Of a DNA stretch of 64,000 bases, positions 1-12,724 are shown in pieces (position 1 is the stretch's first letter; the number at the start of each line of letters is the position of its first letter). The translations under genes were made by a program, and so were the position numbers. The stretch lies in contig ML213513.1 of NCBI GenBank assembly GCA_004369045.1, positions 660,968 to 724,967 on the forward strand. Reading direction: 5' to 3'. Below the pieces are notes generated by a model. The model saw only the letters and a program-made list of their open reading frames with translations, was not told the origin of the DNA and did not search any database. This DNA is from Heliocybe sulcata (lineage: Eukaryota > Basidiomycota > Agaricomycetes > Gloeophyllales > Gloeophyllaceae).

Positions 1-1895
1 ATTTCCTTATTCATCATTTTGATCAACAGTGCCTCCACGCCTCTGGGTTGATATCCAACAACTATTCATACGTAGAAGCTCTCCCGAAGGACAATGCCTG
101 TCTGTAGCTCGCGGCCCTGCTCTATGGTAAGTGGACTGTCTCGTAACCGCGTAGACTGACCGTTCTACCGGTGAGCTGCGACACTTATTGCACTAGTGCC
201 GTCGTTACGTCAACGTTGTCGGCGCAGACTGTTAGGAGGCTTGAACGTGATCGAGATATTTTCAATTCATACCGGGCGCTCAGTGATTCAATAAGTAGGC
301 GCCTTCTTATTTTCTCGGACACACGATTGACGCGTTTTGTCAGCTTGAACTGCAGATAGATTGCACGTAAGTTGTCATCATTCACTTCATTGCTTTGCTT
401 ATACTTTAACATGGATATGGAGATGTTTTGTCATGTGGGATCACCGCTTCCGCGTTATCACCATACTCCACCGTTATTCTCATAGTCGACACCGGTAAGT
501 CTGAGTCCCGGTTCCTGGCCATAATCTCTCACTTTGATCTACAGCCTGCGCCTATGGTGTCTCCGCAGTTGACATTGTCTGGTATCTCTGAAAGGCCCAT
601 CACCCGGCGTTGAGCCGCGCTGCTCCGGTCTTCCACTTGTTGACCCACTACGAGGTATTCCTTACTAGAGAGTCTTTGATCACGTCGGCCGTGACGAACA
701 TGATGATGAGCATCCGATAGGTTTGTGGGCTCTCGGTTATGTAAGGCATTTCTCATCGACAGCCTATTAGTGTATGGGATCCTGGTGACGTTTAGAGATC
801 CGCCTGAGGAGGCGATGCGGCGCAAGAAATACGTGCGGCTGGTATGCTTGATGTGAGTATGAATCCAACTTTGTTATATATACCGGTACGCCACCGTCTA
901 GTATGCAATCCAGCGCCATGCCATGTCTCTGTTGCTCTCGGGAGTCATTTATACTTCGCACGTCGCAAGTAAGTCATCGCAATGTATTTGACCATCTTGA
1001 GCCTCTTTTAAGCATTTGTCTCTAGTACATAGCAATGACATCTCACTAGCAGCTCGTCGTAACGAATTTTAACTCCTGAAGCTCTCAATCCCGCTTATAC
1101 GTGCTACTTGTCCCCCACGCTAATATTCATACTTCTAGTAACGCTTGGCAAAATGGTCAAGAGCTCTACCTCTATAAGGCTCTTACTGTGTTTACTCTCA
1201 AGCCCGATGAAAGTGGGCTGGAGTTGGCAATAACGGTCTCTGCGCCGTCCGACCTCCACGTACCCTAGGGAAACCAGAGAATACTCCTGTTTCGTCAGAT
1301 GTCTGTCCCAGGGCCGCGTCGGCTTCGGATGCTTGCATTTGACAGAAGAATTGTGCGGTCTTTGAGAAGGTGTATCTGAGTATTGCAGTCCATGTTTCAT
1401 GTGCCACAGACATGTAAGAAGGAAACCGCTATGCCACAAGAGGGGAAGGCGCCACAGCCGCAAACCGGAACAAATACGTAGAGATGTGGCGTAGACGCGG
1501 AACTCCTCCGAGACGGGCGCTGGTTATGCCACCGACTCCAATTCGTTCGACCGAGTAATCAACGTTGCAACGTTGAACCATGGCCTCAGCTATTCAGCAT
1601 ATTCCGATCGAAAGCTCCTGCAAATGGAGTACTGAAATTCTGAGAAGGATGCGACAAACGCGCTGTGTGTCTTTGCACTAGACATACCGGAAACAGTAAT
1701 TCACAAACCGATTTCGGTGAGATTTGACTTTCACCGAAGTATCGCGACGTATCGCGACGTGGACGCGTCAATCTCAGGTCAATCACCGATAAATCTAATT
1801 AATGCTCTTTTAGGAGAATCATGCATTGCGGAACGCATTCCTCGTCTTTATATTCATCCTTCTTTCGACCTCGTCGTCGCTGCTGAGGCTTCTAC
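1..1895. other. Gene-free stretch, left edge
   Basis: No exon with a convincing splice structure or family motif is visible on either strand. The open frames are short and lack the codon preference of the genes to the right. The last 200 bases presumably hold the promoter of the methyltransferase that starts at 1896; I see no clear TATA box there. Confidence 0.5.
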
Positions 1896-4800
1896 ATGAC
1901 GCTCGCCGACCTGCGCGCTCTGCACGCCGTCATTGGCGATGCCATCGACGATATTGAACGCGTCTACGCATCGTACAATCAGACGTTCATGGAGGAAGAC
2001 GAAGACCGCCATGATCCTCGCTGGCGCTCGCCGTCTCCAGCATCAAGCGAGGATTCATACTACTCTACTGCGACATCATTCGACTCATCGAGGCCCTCAA
2101 CTCCGACCCACTCGTCGTCTTTCCCGACGACACCTTTAGACCCACTGTCGCCCATCGAGTCTCAATTTCCCAGGATTCAGCTTGATTCTCCGTTTTCACC
2201 GGCCAAGGGCTCATCTAGGGCGTTACAATCAGGCTTCGAATACCGTAGTCGCGTGGACGAACACGTCGACTTTCCGAGCTTGCACGGATCATACGACGCC
2301 AACAGCCCTTCGGAAAAGCTCACTGCTCATCCTGAAGTGGCAAGCGCAACGAAGAGAATTGTATCTGCTTCCGGGCAGCTCGGTGTCATGGTGCAGGCTC
2401 CGTTCCTGACATTGTGCGACGGATGCATGGGGGTAAGTGCTCGTGTAACATGGTAATTCATTTATATTTAACCTTTGACAGTATCACCTCCCGTCTTGCC
2501 TTCGCTTTCTCGAGGCATCCCATACGGTCGAGATCATTCGGGACACTGGGAGCAAAGGCATGCACGTCAATGATATCGCCGCGAAGAACGGATGCGACCT
2601 TGGGAAGCTCACGCATATTCTGCGGCTGTTGGCAACGCATCATTACCTTATCGAAGTGTCGGCCGACACATTTGCTCTTAACCGGATTAGCAGTGCAATG
2701 GATACAGGTAAATCATGGGAAGATATTCTGGCAAACCCGGAAAAAAAGTATGAGGGTACTAAAGGTGTAGCAGCGTTCGTCGCAATGTGGTAAGAGTTCT
2801 GCATTTCCTTCACTCTGTCAGGACAACTGCTGACCCTTTTGCTCTATGTATAGCTCAGATGAACTGTTCAAGGCCGCTGCTTGGATGACTGACACCTTCC
2901 TGCCGCCTTCTATAAACTCTATCGCGGCTCGCGCTGCGACACCAGTGCTGCTGACTCCCCAGTCTCCGTCATTTCGAGCAATTGGCCCTTTGCCGCCGCC
3001 GACACCGTTTAGCGCCCTTGGGACTCCTGCTCCCATAGCCGGTGCCAACTCTTCTCGGCCTACATCACGTCGCGCAGACCCTGATGCGAGTGAGTTTCAA
3101 GAAGGCAGAAGTGGCACAGAAGCTCTTCTTACGAGTGGACTAGGCGAGCACTTTGGTCTTGTTGGTGGGACGGAAGCTCTTCTCTGCGACTGGACCCGAC
3201 GTTCTGAAGGCTCAGATAGCACTACCAAGAAGAGTGCGATTTCAAGGCGAGAGCCTAGCCCAGCACGTTATCCGACGGGGCTCGCAGCTCCGTGGAGTCC
3301 TATGTCTCCTTCACTTCCGCGACACGCCCGAAGGCCCTCTGATCTTGATCCGATACCATCCAGTCCAGTCATATCTAGAAGAAACGACTACAATGTCCCG
3401 GGTAGTCCGATTACACTGCGACAGCAACCTTCAAGACTATTTTTCCCTGGGAGTCCCATAGTAAATAGGCCGCGCTCCCATTCTCGCCACCCGTCATTGC
3501 TACAATCTCCAGCTCCCTCGCGGGTGCTTTCGCCGAAGCAGTCTTTCAGCAATCTTTCTTCCAAGTCGTTGTCGCCCAAGCCATCGCTGACATCGCTCTC
3601 TCTTAATTTCGCGCTGCACTCTCCGTCTCCTTCGAGCGATGCAACCCTGGTGAATGCGGAATCAGAAGTAAAGTTGCATCTGAGTAATTCGCCGACTCAT
3701 TCGCCATTCAACACGGCGTTCAAGACGGAGAAGGAGTTCTTCGCGTGGCTGGAGGGGAAGGGCAATGAAGGGAGGTTGAAGAGGTTTGGATGTGCCATGA
3801 CAGGGAGCGGAGGGTGGGAAGATGTCGGAGGTGGTGGAGTACTAGGTACGTTCGAAGTGCTTCCTCGTCTACTTATATCGTAGTAATGAATAATCCGCAG
3901 CGTTTCCGTGGGATACGCTGCCGGAGGGCTCGCTCGTCGTTGATGTCGGTGGCGGCATCGGGAGTACGAGTCTGCTGCTGGCGAAGAAGTATCAGGACTT
4001 GAACTTCATGGTCCAGGATCGGGTGGGCGTGGTGAAGATGGGTGAAGAGGCATGGAGGGAGAGGGCGCCAGAGTTGTTAGATGGCGGGCGCGTGACGTTC
4101 CTAGGTTAGTTGTCCGGTGATGACCAGAGTATATGCACTGATGTTTATTTCTCCTGTATCTTAGCCCATGACTTCTTCACTCCGCAGCCGACGTTGCCTG
4201 CGCCACCTGCGGTGTTCCTGCTGAGGGTAATTACGCATGATTGGCCGGACGAGTATGCTAGGAAAATACTGCTTAATCTGCGGAGAGCGGCCCTCGATGT
4301 ACAAGGTGGGGTGAAGACGAGGTTGGTCGTTGCGGATCATGTCTTGCCTCTGGCTTGCCAAGATTTGGTCGTTCAAAGAGGCGCTGATGACGGCGATGGC
4401 TTGATGGAAACGAGGTTGCCGAGTTGGAGACCGCCGCTTCTGAGCAATCTGGGCAAGGCCAGTGCGAACGCGTATTGGATGGATCTGACTGTGAGCGGCT
4501 GTGGATATTCGTTCTGGCGGATCCAATTCACTGACTATGGTACTCCTCTAGATGCGGTGCATATTCAACAGTCAGGAAAGGACTCTCCGAGAGATGCTCA
4601 CGCTCTTGGAGAGCGCTGGATGGAAGGGTACGGTGATGAGCCGTGCGGAAGGTAGTCTGTTCGGTTGTGTCATTGCGGAACCTTGTGGCATTCCCTCGGA
4701 GACGCTCATTGCGGAGCAGGAGGAGCAAGCTAAGCTGAAGCTTCGTGCGGCTGAGGAAGCCGAGCGGGAGCGGACGTGGGCGCCGAGTATGGGAGACACC

Positions 4801-5013
4801 TTTGGGAGCAGAGTGTACCTTCCCGAGGCTATCGACTTCGATGAGGGTGGGTTCGACTGGTTTGACTTCAGAAGGGTGGAGTTTGAGAGGGAGAAAGAAA
4901 AGAAGAAGACGAGGAGGCGGAAAGTGGTGAGCTGTATGGATGTGAGGGAGTTGAGGATGGGAAGGGAGGAAGTGGGTGCCGAGGGATTGGAGGATTTCTG
5001 GGGTGGATTGTAA
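1896..5013 (+). CDS. SAM-dependent O-methyltransferase (plant/fungal OMT type) with a long disordered insert
   Basis: Modelled exons: 1896-2432, 2482-2789, 2854-3845, 3901-4104, 4165-4490, 4552-5013; 942 residues. The SAM-binding motif VVDVGGGIG lies near residue 625. The sequence HDFF and then RVITHDWPDE follow in the order expected for class I OMTs of the sterigmatocystin/caffeic-acid family, and the HDW histidine is the usual catalytic base. A winged-helix dimerisation region with HVNDIAAKNGCDLGKLTHIL is at about residues 180-280. Two features are odd. A Ser/Pro-rich, low-complexity segment of about 300 residues separates this region from the catalytic domain, and there is a charged C-terminal tail (EREKEKKKTRRRK). 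The protein is therefore more than twice the usual length of about 400 residues. The substrate is unknown. No biosynthetic cluster genes adjoin it. Confidence 0.85.
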
Positions 5014-7536
5014 ATTATCTTACTGATGGACTTGGCGACGTTCCTTGTGACTGTATTATTTACTATGTTTTGTATAATACTAGATTAGCTAAGTTATTTA
5101 TTTGCTTGCGGGCATGACCGTCTTGACGGTGGATCTCGGATGAAATACCAGTGTCAAGTAAACTGGCCGGAACTTGTAACTTATATAGTGCTAGCGGTAT
5201 GCCGGTTCTCAATATTTCAATCATCAGAGGGAGGCCCAATATTGGGGAGCACGGTTGCTATTGCGACTCATGTCAATCAGACAGTTCCGGTAATCGCATG
5301 AAGTACTATTCTGAGTCTTTTGCAGGAGCTCATGAAGCCGCTTGATGCAGTTTGATGCGGGATGATAGAGTTTAACTGAAAACTCCGGTATACGTAGACA
5401 GTAATTGGCTTCAACTTCTGAGACCTTTGCAGCGCGAGCAGTCTTGGAATATATACCAAATGTGGAGATATCATATCCATTTAAGGATGTCAAGCCTCCG
5501 GTCCCGGGTGCCGGCAAGCTTTGTCCAAGTATTTCTTGAGGTTAGGGTCTCTTGATCCTTTCCATCCTTGATGGTTCGCATCAGCATGCGGTCCTGATCC
5601 TACTAAGTCCGTTTCTACCGAAGAACGACGCAGAGGAACAGCTTGTCTTGTTCACTCAGGATATTGTGACGGTCATTCGTTCGAATTACGAGAATTTGGA
5701 TCTCGTTCCGCAGCGGATACCAATGCATTTTTGGGGGTTCGAAAGAAGACGCTGCGCGCGTCATATAAAAATGTGAGAATACTGAGCCTGCTCAAACTCA
5801 TAATGCTGACGGAATCCCGTTAACTACGAGGGACCTTGGGAGTAAAGCTGCCTTAAATACGCTCGACACGGTGGATACTCGGCCATAGGCAGAGGCACAG
5901 CGCCCAAGAGCTCATCGGCCAAGGTCATAGCTTATCTTTCTTCAGCAAATATCTTCCGTGTTATTCCCACTGGTGTCCAGCTGACAATCCTTAGTAGGAC
6001 AGCCGCTGAGTGCAGAACGCAATAGCTTGTCAGTCCTCTTACAAATTGAAAAACAATTGAGGTGCTGGCACTCGCAAGACCTGCGATCCGATAATGGTTC
6101 TCCCGGCCGTCGCGTCCGGGAAGCCCTCTGCAACGCTGATAATCTTCAGAATCCATCCAAGAAGCGCCGCGATCATATGCGGTTACTTGGCTGGCAGCTT
6201 CTTCTATATCTTGAACACTATCTTGCCGACGTCGCGCAACATCCGTGCAGTTGTCCTGGCTCAGGGATGAGTAGTGAGTTGAATATAGTTGGACTCGCGT
6301 GGTCATGTAGCTTCGGAACCGGGACTTCCGAACCAGCGGTACCCAGATTGTGTTGCATTCTAACGTGCGTACTTACGCCTTGGCGCTAACTCACGCTCCA
6401 AGGCACACATCTGATCGTTTTCACAGACACGGGTACCACTACCACACGGCAAGAATAACCTCGGGTCCGATAGCTCATCGTTTCGCATGCGTACGCCACA
6501 CCCAAGGTGGTTCCGGGTGCACTAGCACTCCTTGAGTTGCCGGGCAGACCAATCACTTAGTCCGAATTACCGGCTGTCCGCGTCGGTGAGCGTCTCATTG
6601 CTTCATTGGGCTCTAGGATATAGTTTCTTGCTTGTTCAGCATGGGCTTCCTGTGGAGCACGCAGGAACTATAAATGCTTACCGCACTATCTTGGTCCAGA
6701 GTATTATCGCCGACAGTATATCATCCGACGAGACAGCTGTAAGTAATGTTCTCATCTCGGTGACCACGCAATGGAGGTCTTCTACCCGCGTCACCAGTGT
6801 CTGTGAACCCCGACACCGACACTAGAAAAGAAGGGGTTCCTTCGTGCATCGTGATGATTCTACGGGGGAGGCAATGACCTGCCGTATGATCTTCGACTGA
6901 TACTCTAATTAGCGCGTTTCCGGAACGTGCGCGACCCTCTGGTGTAGAATCTCCATGGGTGGACTGCTATTAGCGACACTCGCGGGAGCTGATCACGCAA
7001 CTTGAGCCTGGTCCCCAAGATCACAAATCTGTAGCGGGTCTTATGAATGTCGTGAGTGCATTACGCGTCTCTATACTTAGTCTGGCTGAAGCTCGTATAT
7101 CCATGTGGCTTGATCGCCGGTCAGGCCGCTACTGAATGACACCGTCTGACAAGGAGATTGTAACGCAGAGATTGTCGGGATCAGCATAAGGTACTCATTA
7201 ATATTAAAGACACCGGCTGCTTGGAATGATTAACTGCCCGGCTACCTACGCGGGCCGAGTCGATGACGAGGATAAGAATACCTCCAGGAAGCCGTCCAGG
7301 CGGATGAAATGGAGCCCCATGTGGTGGAACGCGAACCGGAAGTCCTAGAATAGGATACTCGGGAACCTGAGGTCAATGAAGGGGAAAGACAGGGTTACTC
7401 AGGCTATCTAGGAAGGGCATTCAGAAGACCGATGACTTCTCTTCTTGGTGCATGGCTCATTAACCCTGAAGATGGCGAGATACAGACTCGCAGGCTCTAG
7501 TATAAAAGTGACACAACATTGACACAAGACTTCCCA
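5014..7536. other. Gene-free stretch with one weak coding-like relic
   Basis: Mostly featureless. One frame on the + strand, about 7282-7500, reads like protein (acidic, then FRRPMTSLLGAWLINPEDGE) but has an internal stop, no start and no family match. It may be a decayed gene fragment. A TATAAAAG on the + strand at 7501 serves no visible gene. Confidence 0.35.
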
Positions 7537-8295
7537 CTAGACTAAACCCGGTATAAGTGTATACGGTACCCGGGCGGCGTAATCCTCCCAGATCTTTCCG
7601 AATCTTATCTTCAACTCCTCATCCTCCACCCTCAATCTCTGCCTTAAACAATTCGCCGACCATATACATAGCGCCATCCACGCAACAAGCAGCGGCGCGC
7701 CGCCTCTCTCCAGGATGCCGCACTGACGGAACCAGGAATTGCGCGAGCACATGACGGTGGTAGCCCCCGCTAACACGAGAAATATGCCGGTATAGCTGGG
7801 ATGCCGGACATAGGCGTAGGGCCCGCCCGTGACGAGACGGTGTTCCGGGCTGATGCTCACTTCGAAGGTGAATAACCGTCCTAGCGTCTGGAAGCACCAC
7901 TGGCGGATAAAGCATCCGAATACCATCATGGATACTCCCAACAGGAAGGTGGGCTCGATTTCGAGGAGGCCGAGTGGGAGCTGCCTGAAGCAGGTGTAGC
8001 GCTGGAACTGTGCGGGCACGAATGCCACTGCGTATGTCGCAGCCGCATCGCATAGGACTCCAAGAGCCGCTCCAGCCTGTTCATGGGGATATGCAAATGA
8101 GAATGGGACATAGATGTGAAAGAGCGGTACACGCACTTGACAGCTGAACGTGACCCATCGCACCCTTCTCTCAAAGGTGCTAGTCTTCTTCAGTTGCTCC
8201 TCTTGAGGAGGAGGGGGGTTGGGTGCGCGAAAACATAAATGCGATGACGCCGCGCATGCTAGCAGGAGAGCGATTCTGAGAGATGGAGAGTGCAT
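7537..8295 (-). CDS. Isoprenylcysteine carboxyl methyltransferase (ICMT)-like membrane protein
   Basis: Single exon, 252 residues. Several hydrophobic segments lead into the ICMT signature GGPYAYVRHPSYTGIFLVL (about residues 157-175). The C-terminal part has VEDEELKIRFGKIWEDYAAR followed by VPYTLIPGLV, the paired SAM/substrate motifs of ICMT and related phospholipid methyltransferases. The family methylates the C-terminal prenylated cysteine of CaaX proteins such as fungal pheromones and Ras, at the ER membrane. A cleavable or first membrane segment is at residues 7-22. A TATATAA lies 45 bp upstream of the ATG. Fungi often carry several ICMT-like copies, so this may be a paralogue rather than the STE14 orthologue. 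Confidence 0.82.
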   Translation of the reverse strand: MHSPSLRIALLLACAASSHLCFRAPNPPPPQEEQLKKTSTFERRVRWVTFSCQVRVPLFHIYVPFSFAYPHEQAGAALGVLCDAAATYAVAFVPAQFQRYTCFRQLPLGLLEIEPTFLLGVSMMVFGCFIRQWCFQTLGRLFTFEVSISPEHRLVTGGPYAYVRHPSYTGIFLVLAGATTVMCSRNSWFRQCGILERGGAPLLVAWMALCIWSANCLRQRLRVEDEELKIRFGKIWEDYAARVPYTLIPGLV

Positions 8296-11200
8296 GGTTT
8301 GCCGGCCGTGATGAGTGCACGGGTACAGGTATAGCTGTCCTTATATAGGCCAAGGCTGCTATGCCGGACGCTTCAACAAAAATACGCGCATGCGGACTTG
8401 TGGGTCCTGACGGGTCATTTGGGGATTAGTCAAGTATAAGGCAATCAAGGAAGCTGGGACGCTCAGACGTAGGTAAATTAGCGGGCAGGACCCCACGTTT
8501 TGGCTCGGCCTTCGTGTAGCGATGCCCATAGAAGAGAACCACTTTCGGCCATTTACCTAACAAACTTCGAGTGGGGGCCCTGGATTGCATCGCGACGCGT
8601 TCCGCCGAGCTTCGGGCGTCTGCAAGATAATCGAACCAAACTACTATCCTTGTGTGGCACTGCCAGGTACTTTCTCTATCATCAGCAGATCGTCACGGGT
8701 TCCTGCTTCTGCCGGATAGAATGAGGCAGTCGGCCGTCTTATATTATCAGTGTACATGTTGCGAAGTCTTTTGAGCTGACTGACTTTCGCGACCGGAGAT
8801 GATACCGATAATTCATTCGAAGGCGCCACGGCCTGAGCCAAGGACGTAAGGTTCTTGGTAGCGTATGGAAAACCACCTAGAGGCGCACACAGGACAATGC
8901 TGAAGCCAGACTGATTGTTATTCGGCAGTAACTTATGGTAAACGGGTTCTGTCGCTGGAGCAGTTGCATGCTCACTTCATTATCCTGCTATAGGAAACGT
9001 TGCTTTCGGGGTTACAGGTGCCTACCAAGTTATTTAGTAGACTTGCGTGGATATGATAGCGAGAAACATCAGGCTACCATCGACAACATGTCGGAAGCAT
9101 ATCTGCGATCTCCGCCAAATGTTACCTTCGCCTACTTCTGAGTCTCGGCAATGCCGCAGCTTGCATAGTTCCATTCCGCGGTCTTTTCGCAGCACTGATC
9201 TCAGATGCCCCCAAGCTCGGGAGACCCCTCTTGACTAAATGATATATGTTTGACGTTTGAGCGAAGCGTTCTAGTTTATTGCGTCAGTGTTGTGAAGAAA
9301 TAAGTTCGCATAGCTCGCTTTCTCAGGACGTCGCCAAGCCGAGAGCAAACGGGGGAAAGTTATCTCACCTCAATATAGGAACTATCCCACCATACTTTTG
9401 GCAACGTCCAATGGAACCCCGACAGAAATCACCGAGAAAGTCGCTCATTTGGGTCCACACGTTGCACGGGAAGACCACCATGACCGGCCTCCTCGAATAC
9501 ACCCAGCGTGCCAACTCATGAATTAGACGATTCTTTTCCTTGACCGGCTGTATTGAAGTAGCAACCAGAGGTAACTGGGTTAGACATCAGACTAGGAATC
9601 TTGAAAGTGAGTTCTCTCTGTCAAAGCAGAGCGAGCAAAACGGATACACGTGCTGCGCCTCGTGCTTCGCCACTTGACCGAGTAGGAAACCGATACCTTC
9701 TGCAGAGCCGAGCTGCATATCGCCGGTTTCGGATGCTCGTGTCGAATTTTCCTGGGTCGACCATGCTGAGGAAAGTACAGCATTCATTTCGAGTATGTAT
9801 CGCAAGAATCGATTTTGACCAGACAGAGTAAGGAAAGTTATTGTGGCGAGCCGGCGCGCGGCCCTTGCCGTGAAGATGGGTGACAGGCGGATCAAGAAAT
9901 CTTTTGACGGAATTCACTGGATTCAGCGACTGACACGATGTTCAATTCCTTGGTTGGCACAAAATGGGACCCGCGAGATTGCTCCGACAACTGGCAAATC
10001 CTTCAACAAGGACCCGGGTGGCAGACGAACTGCATACGGGCTCGAGCTGATTAGAAGAAACGGCAGCCGAGGTTCGTAACTCTTGATCGCGCCGTAGGTT
10101 ATCACTGAAACTCCACGCATAGATATATAGAAGGCCTGAGGACGGCAGAAAGAATGGTATCCGGTCGACGAGACAAGTGCTTGATTAACTCTCTGACCCA
10201 TGCAACTTCAGAGACATGCCATGATTGGCAAGTACGAGCGATCGGCTTGCTTTCCTCGCAAGGGCGCCTGTCGCTGATGTACTGGATTTGGAAGGTGAGT
10301 GTAAAGAATCTTGGAACATGGGGTCCCTGGATAAGGGCTGTAGACTCAGACTCAGGTGCCCTACGGATTATGGAAGGAGATCCGTCCGACCCGGGGAAAT
10401 TATCTACCAAACTCAGTCTTCTAGCACGAAGAAGTCACTCAACACTGAAGCTGATCTCTCAGGTCAGTGTATACACTGTACAACCATGCCTGGATGAACT
10501 CTGAGATGCTTTCACAGATAGAAGTGATAGACGGCCCGTAACTTGTTCTTGTGGAAATATATGCTGCGGTATTTTGGGCTGCTCTGGACAGCTGGTACGA
10601 GCGCTACTCTCTGTTTCACTCTACCAGGACGGTGTCAGCGTTCTGACATGACGAATAACCAGGAAAAGAACAATAATAATCAACGGCAGCGACGCGTCGT
10701 CATTGAATGACATGTAGACCTACGCAGGGTCGTCGCGCTTTCTCTGTTTTGGAACATGCTCAAGCTTGCTGCAGCGAGACCCCTGCCGATGTCGGCACTT
10801 CCGACCATGCGAGGCAATTGCAAAACATCGTGGAATCCTGCGAAGTTTCAGAGGTCGCGGCCGTTCAATTTAAGATGCTGCTCCCATCGTTTCCAGTTTT
10901 TGAATGCGGGTGATGATGATGATGGAAGGAACCCAAGCTGTGTGTTGAGTCCTTCCATATCTTGTCCAGCGCTTATTTGCTTGATCCTTCTCCTCCGTGG
11001 TAGCACGGGTTCAGCGAACGTTCGCACACTGGAACTCCTTTCATGGCTGGGACCCCTTTCTTTCCACAGTGCGTGGTGAACATATTAAACGGCTGCGGAA
11101 CCCTGTCTTCCTTCTGTGGGACGAGAGCGCATCCAGGTGCGGTACGAAGACAAACTATAAACACTAACAGGGAGTCCAGTGCCTGGCAGACCGGCGGACT

Positions 11201-12724
11201 CATGTTATAGTGAATGGTACTCACAAGATTCCCTTAGCATACCATTCCATGCGTCATTTATGGACTATCGTGGCAACATCCGCCCGGGAACCTGTCTGCT
11301 TTCCTTCCTTGGAGACTAGGCTTTGTACCCCTGATCCTTACTAGGCGACCTTCGACGGTGTTCACGGCGTTCTGCTTGATGTCCGTATGGCTAGGGTGTT
11401 GGCGAACATGCTGGTGTTCAAGTGATCAATATTGTCGAAAAGCGGTCAATTAATTCCGGCAATTTCCTGGGCTCTCGACGCGGACTGTATGGTCGTAGGC
11501 CTGCCCATGAAATCTACCATCGATATGAATCCGTCTCGAGTCCGGTCTCCCTGCGCACTGTCATTGTCTCCGTGGTAATGAAACGCTAGCGTGTACACGG
11601 AATTTCGCGGGCGCTGGGAGCCAAGTTCTTTCTTCGGTGATTAGGCGTTGCGCCTACCTTGAGATATATGGCGAATAGGCGCGCATTCCATTGTCAGCCT
11701 ACGGGTTACTGTCGCGGTAGCTTGGCACAAATTTCAAGGTGACTGACTGACAGTTCATCAACCTCGCTTGTTTATCGACGCTTTATCGAAGCCCTGCCTA
11801 ACACTCTTTGGTGTATCCTGGAATATGCTCGATCCCCTCCTAATCAATAAAGAAAGACGCCCGATGTCCTGGTTCTCGGAAAATCTCGAGTCACCCTAGA
11901 GCACGGCTACTGTGGTAACCGCAGCCAAATTCTGGTTGACATATCATCTGGCCAGAAGGTCAAGCTGTTTGCGTCAATGTCAAGGTAGCTCGCGACATGA
12001 TCTGTGGGTACAATCTCACACTCGAGAGCTGTCTAGGTTACTACTCTCGGGCTGGAGATTGATTTGCCCAGGAACGTGGTTTTTCAATGGCCGGCGAACA
12101 GACGGCGCGTGTGATGACTCCGCTTCGGTATGGATGCATTGGTTGAATTCTGAAACGCTCTTGCCTAACGCACGCCTGTCAGCCCGTGAAATTGCCGTAC
12201 GGTTGAAACAGGTGCCGCGTATATATGCGTCGTCGATTTCATTTCCGTTCCTCATTTGTTTCCTATCAGGATTATACTTTCTTGTTCGACACGAGATGTC
12301 TGACAACACTATACATCAAGATCCTCGAGCATATTTGAAGTGTGTTACATCTAGCTTTTCATCGTTACGCGTAACAGCACGGTCGTTCTTGATCGTGCTT
12401 TTACTCCCGCCGGCGGGTGGCATATACCCATAGGAGACAACTGGGTTACCTATCACCCGTACAACTATCGCGATGCTGGATTAAACGCAAAGAGGCGCGT
12501 ATAGTCTGCAAGCTGGACGCTTTCCATTTATCCTTCCACTATCGTCATATGAATACCATATCCAAGCGGCCGAAAAGGCACATACGCCAACTAGGTTAAC
12601 TGCTCACGCGCACGACTCAGGTATCATGAATTGCATGCCATTCACCAAAAATCCAAGTTTAGGCCATGTACGAGCTGTGCAAGAAACATCGCAACCGCTG
12701 CCGAATCCCAGCGCCAGACGCGTA
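8296..12724. other. Long gene-free stretch
   Basis: 4.4 kb without a supportable exon on either strand. Open frames are short, overlap on all strands and lack motifs. I saw no terminal repeats, target-site duplications or transposase/RT motifs, so I cannot call it transposon-derived. Confidence 0.5.
8341..8347 (-). promoter_or_regulatory. TATA box of the ICMT-like gene
   Basis: TATATAA on the minus strand, 45 bp before the start codon at 8295. Confidence 0.55.

Noticed and set aside
5014-12724. Possible decayed transposons in the two gene-free stretches
   Set aside because: I found no terminal repeats, target duplications or enzyme motifs; low coding signal alone is not enough.
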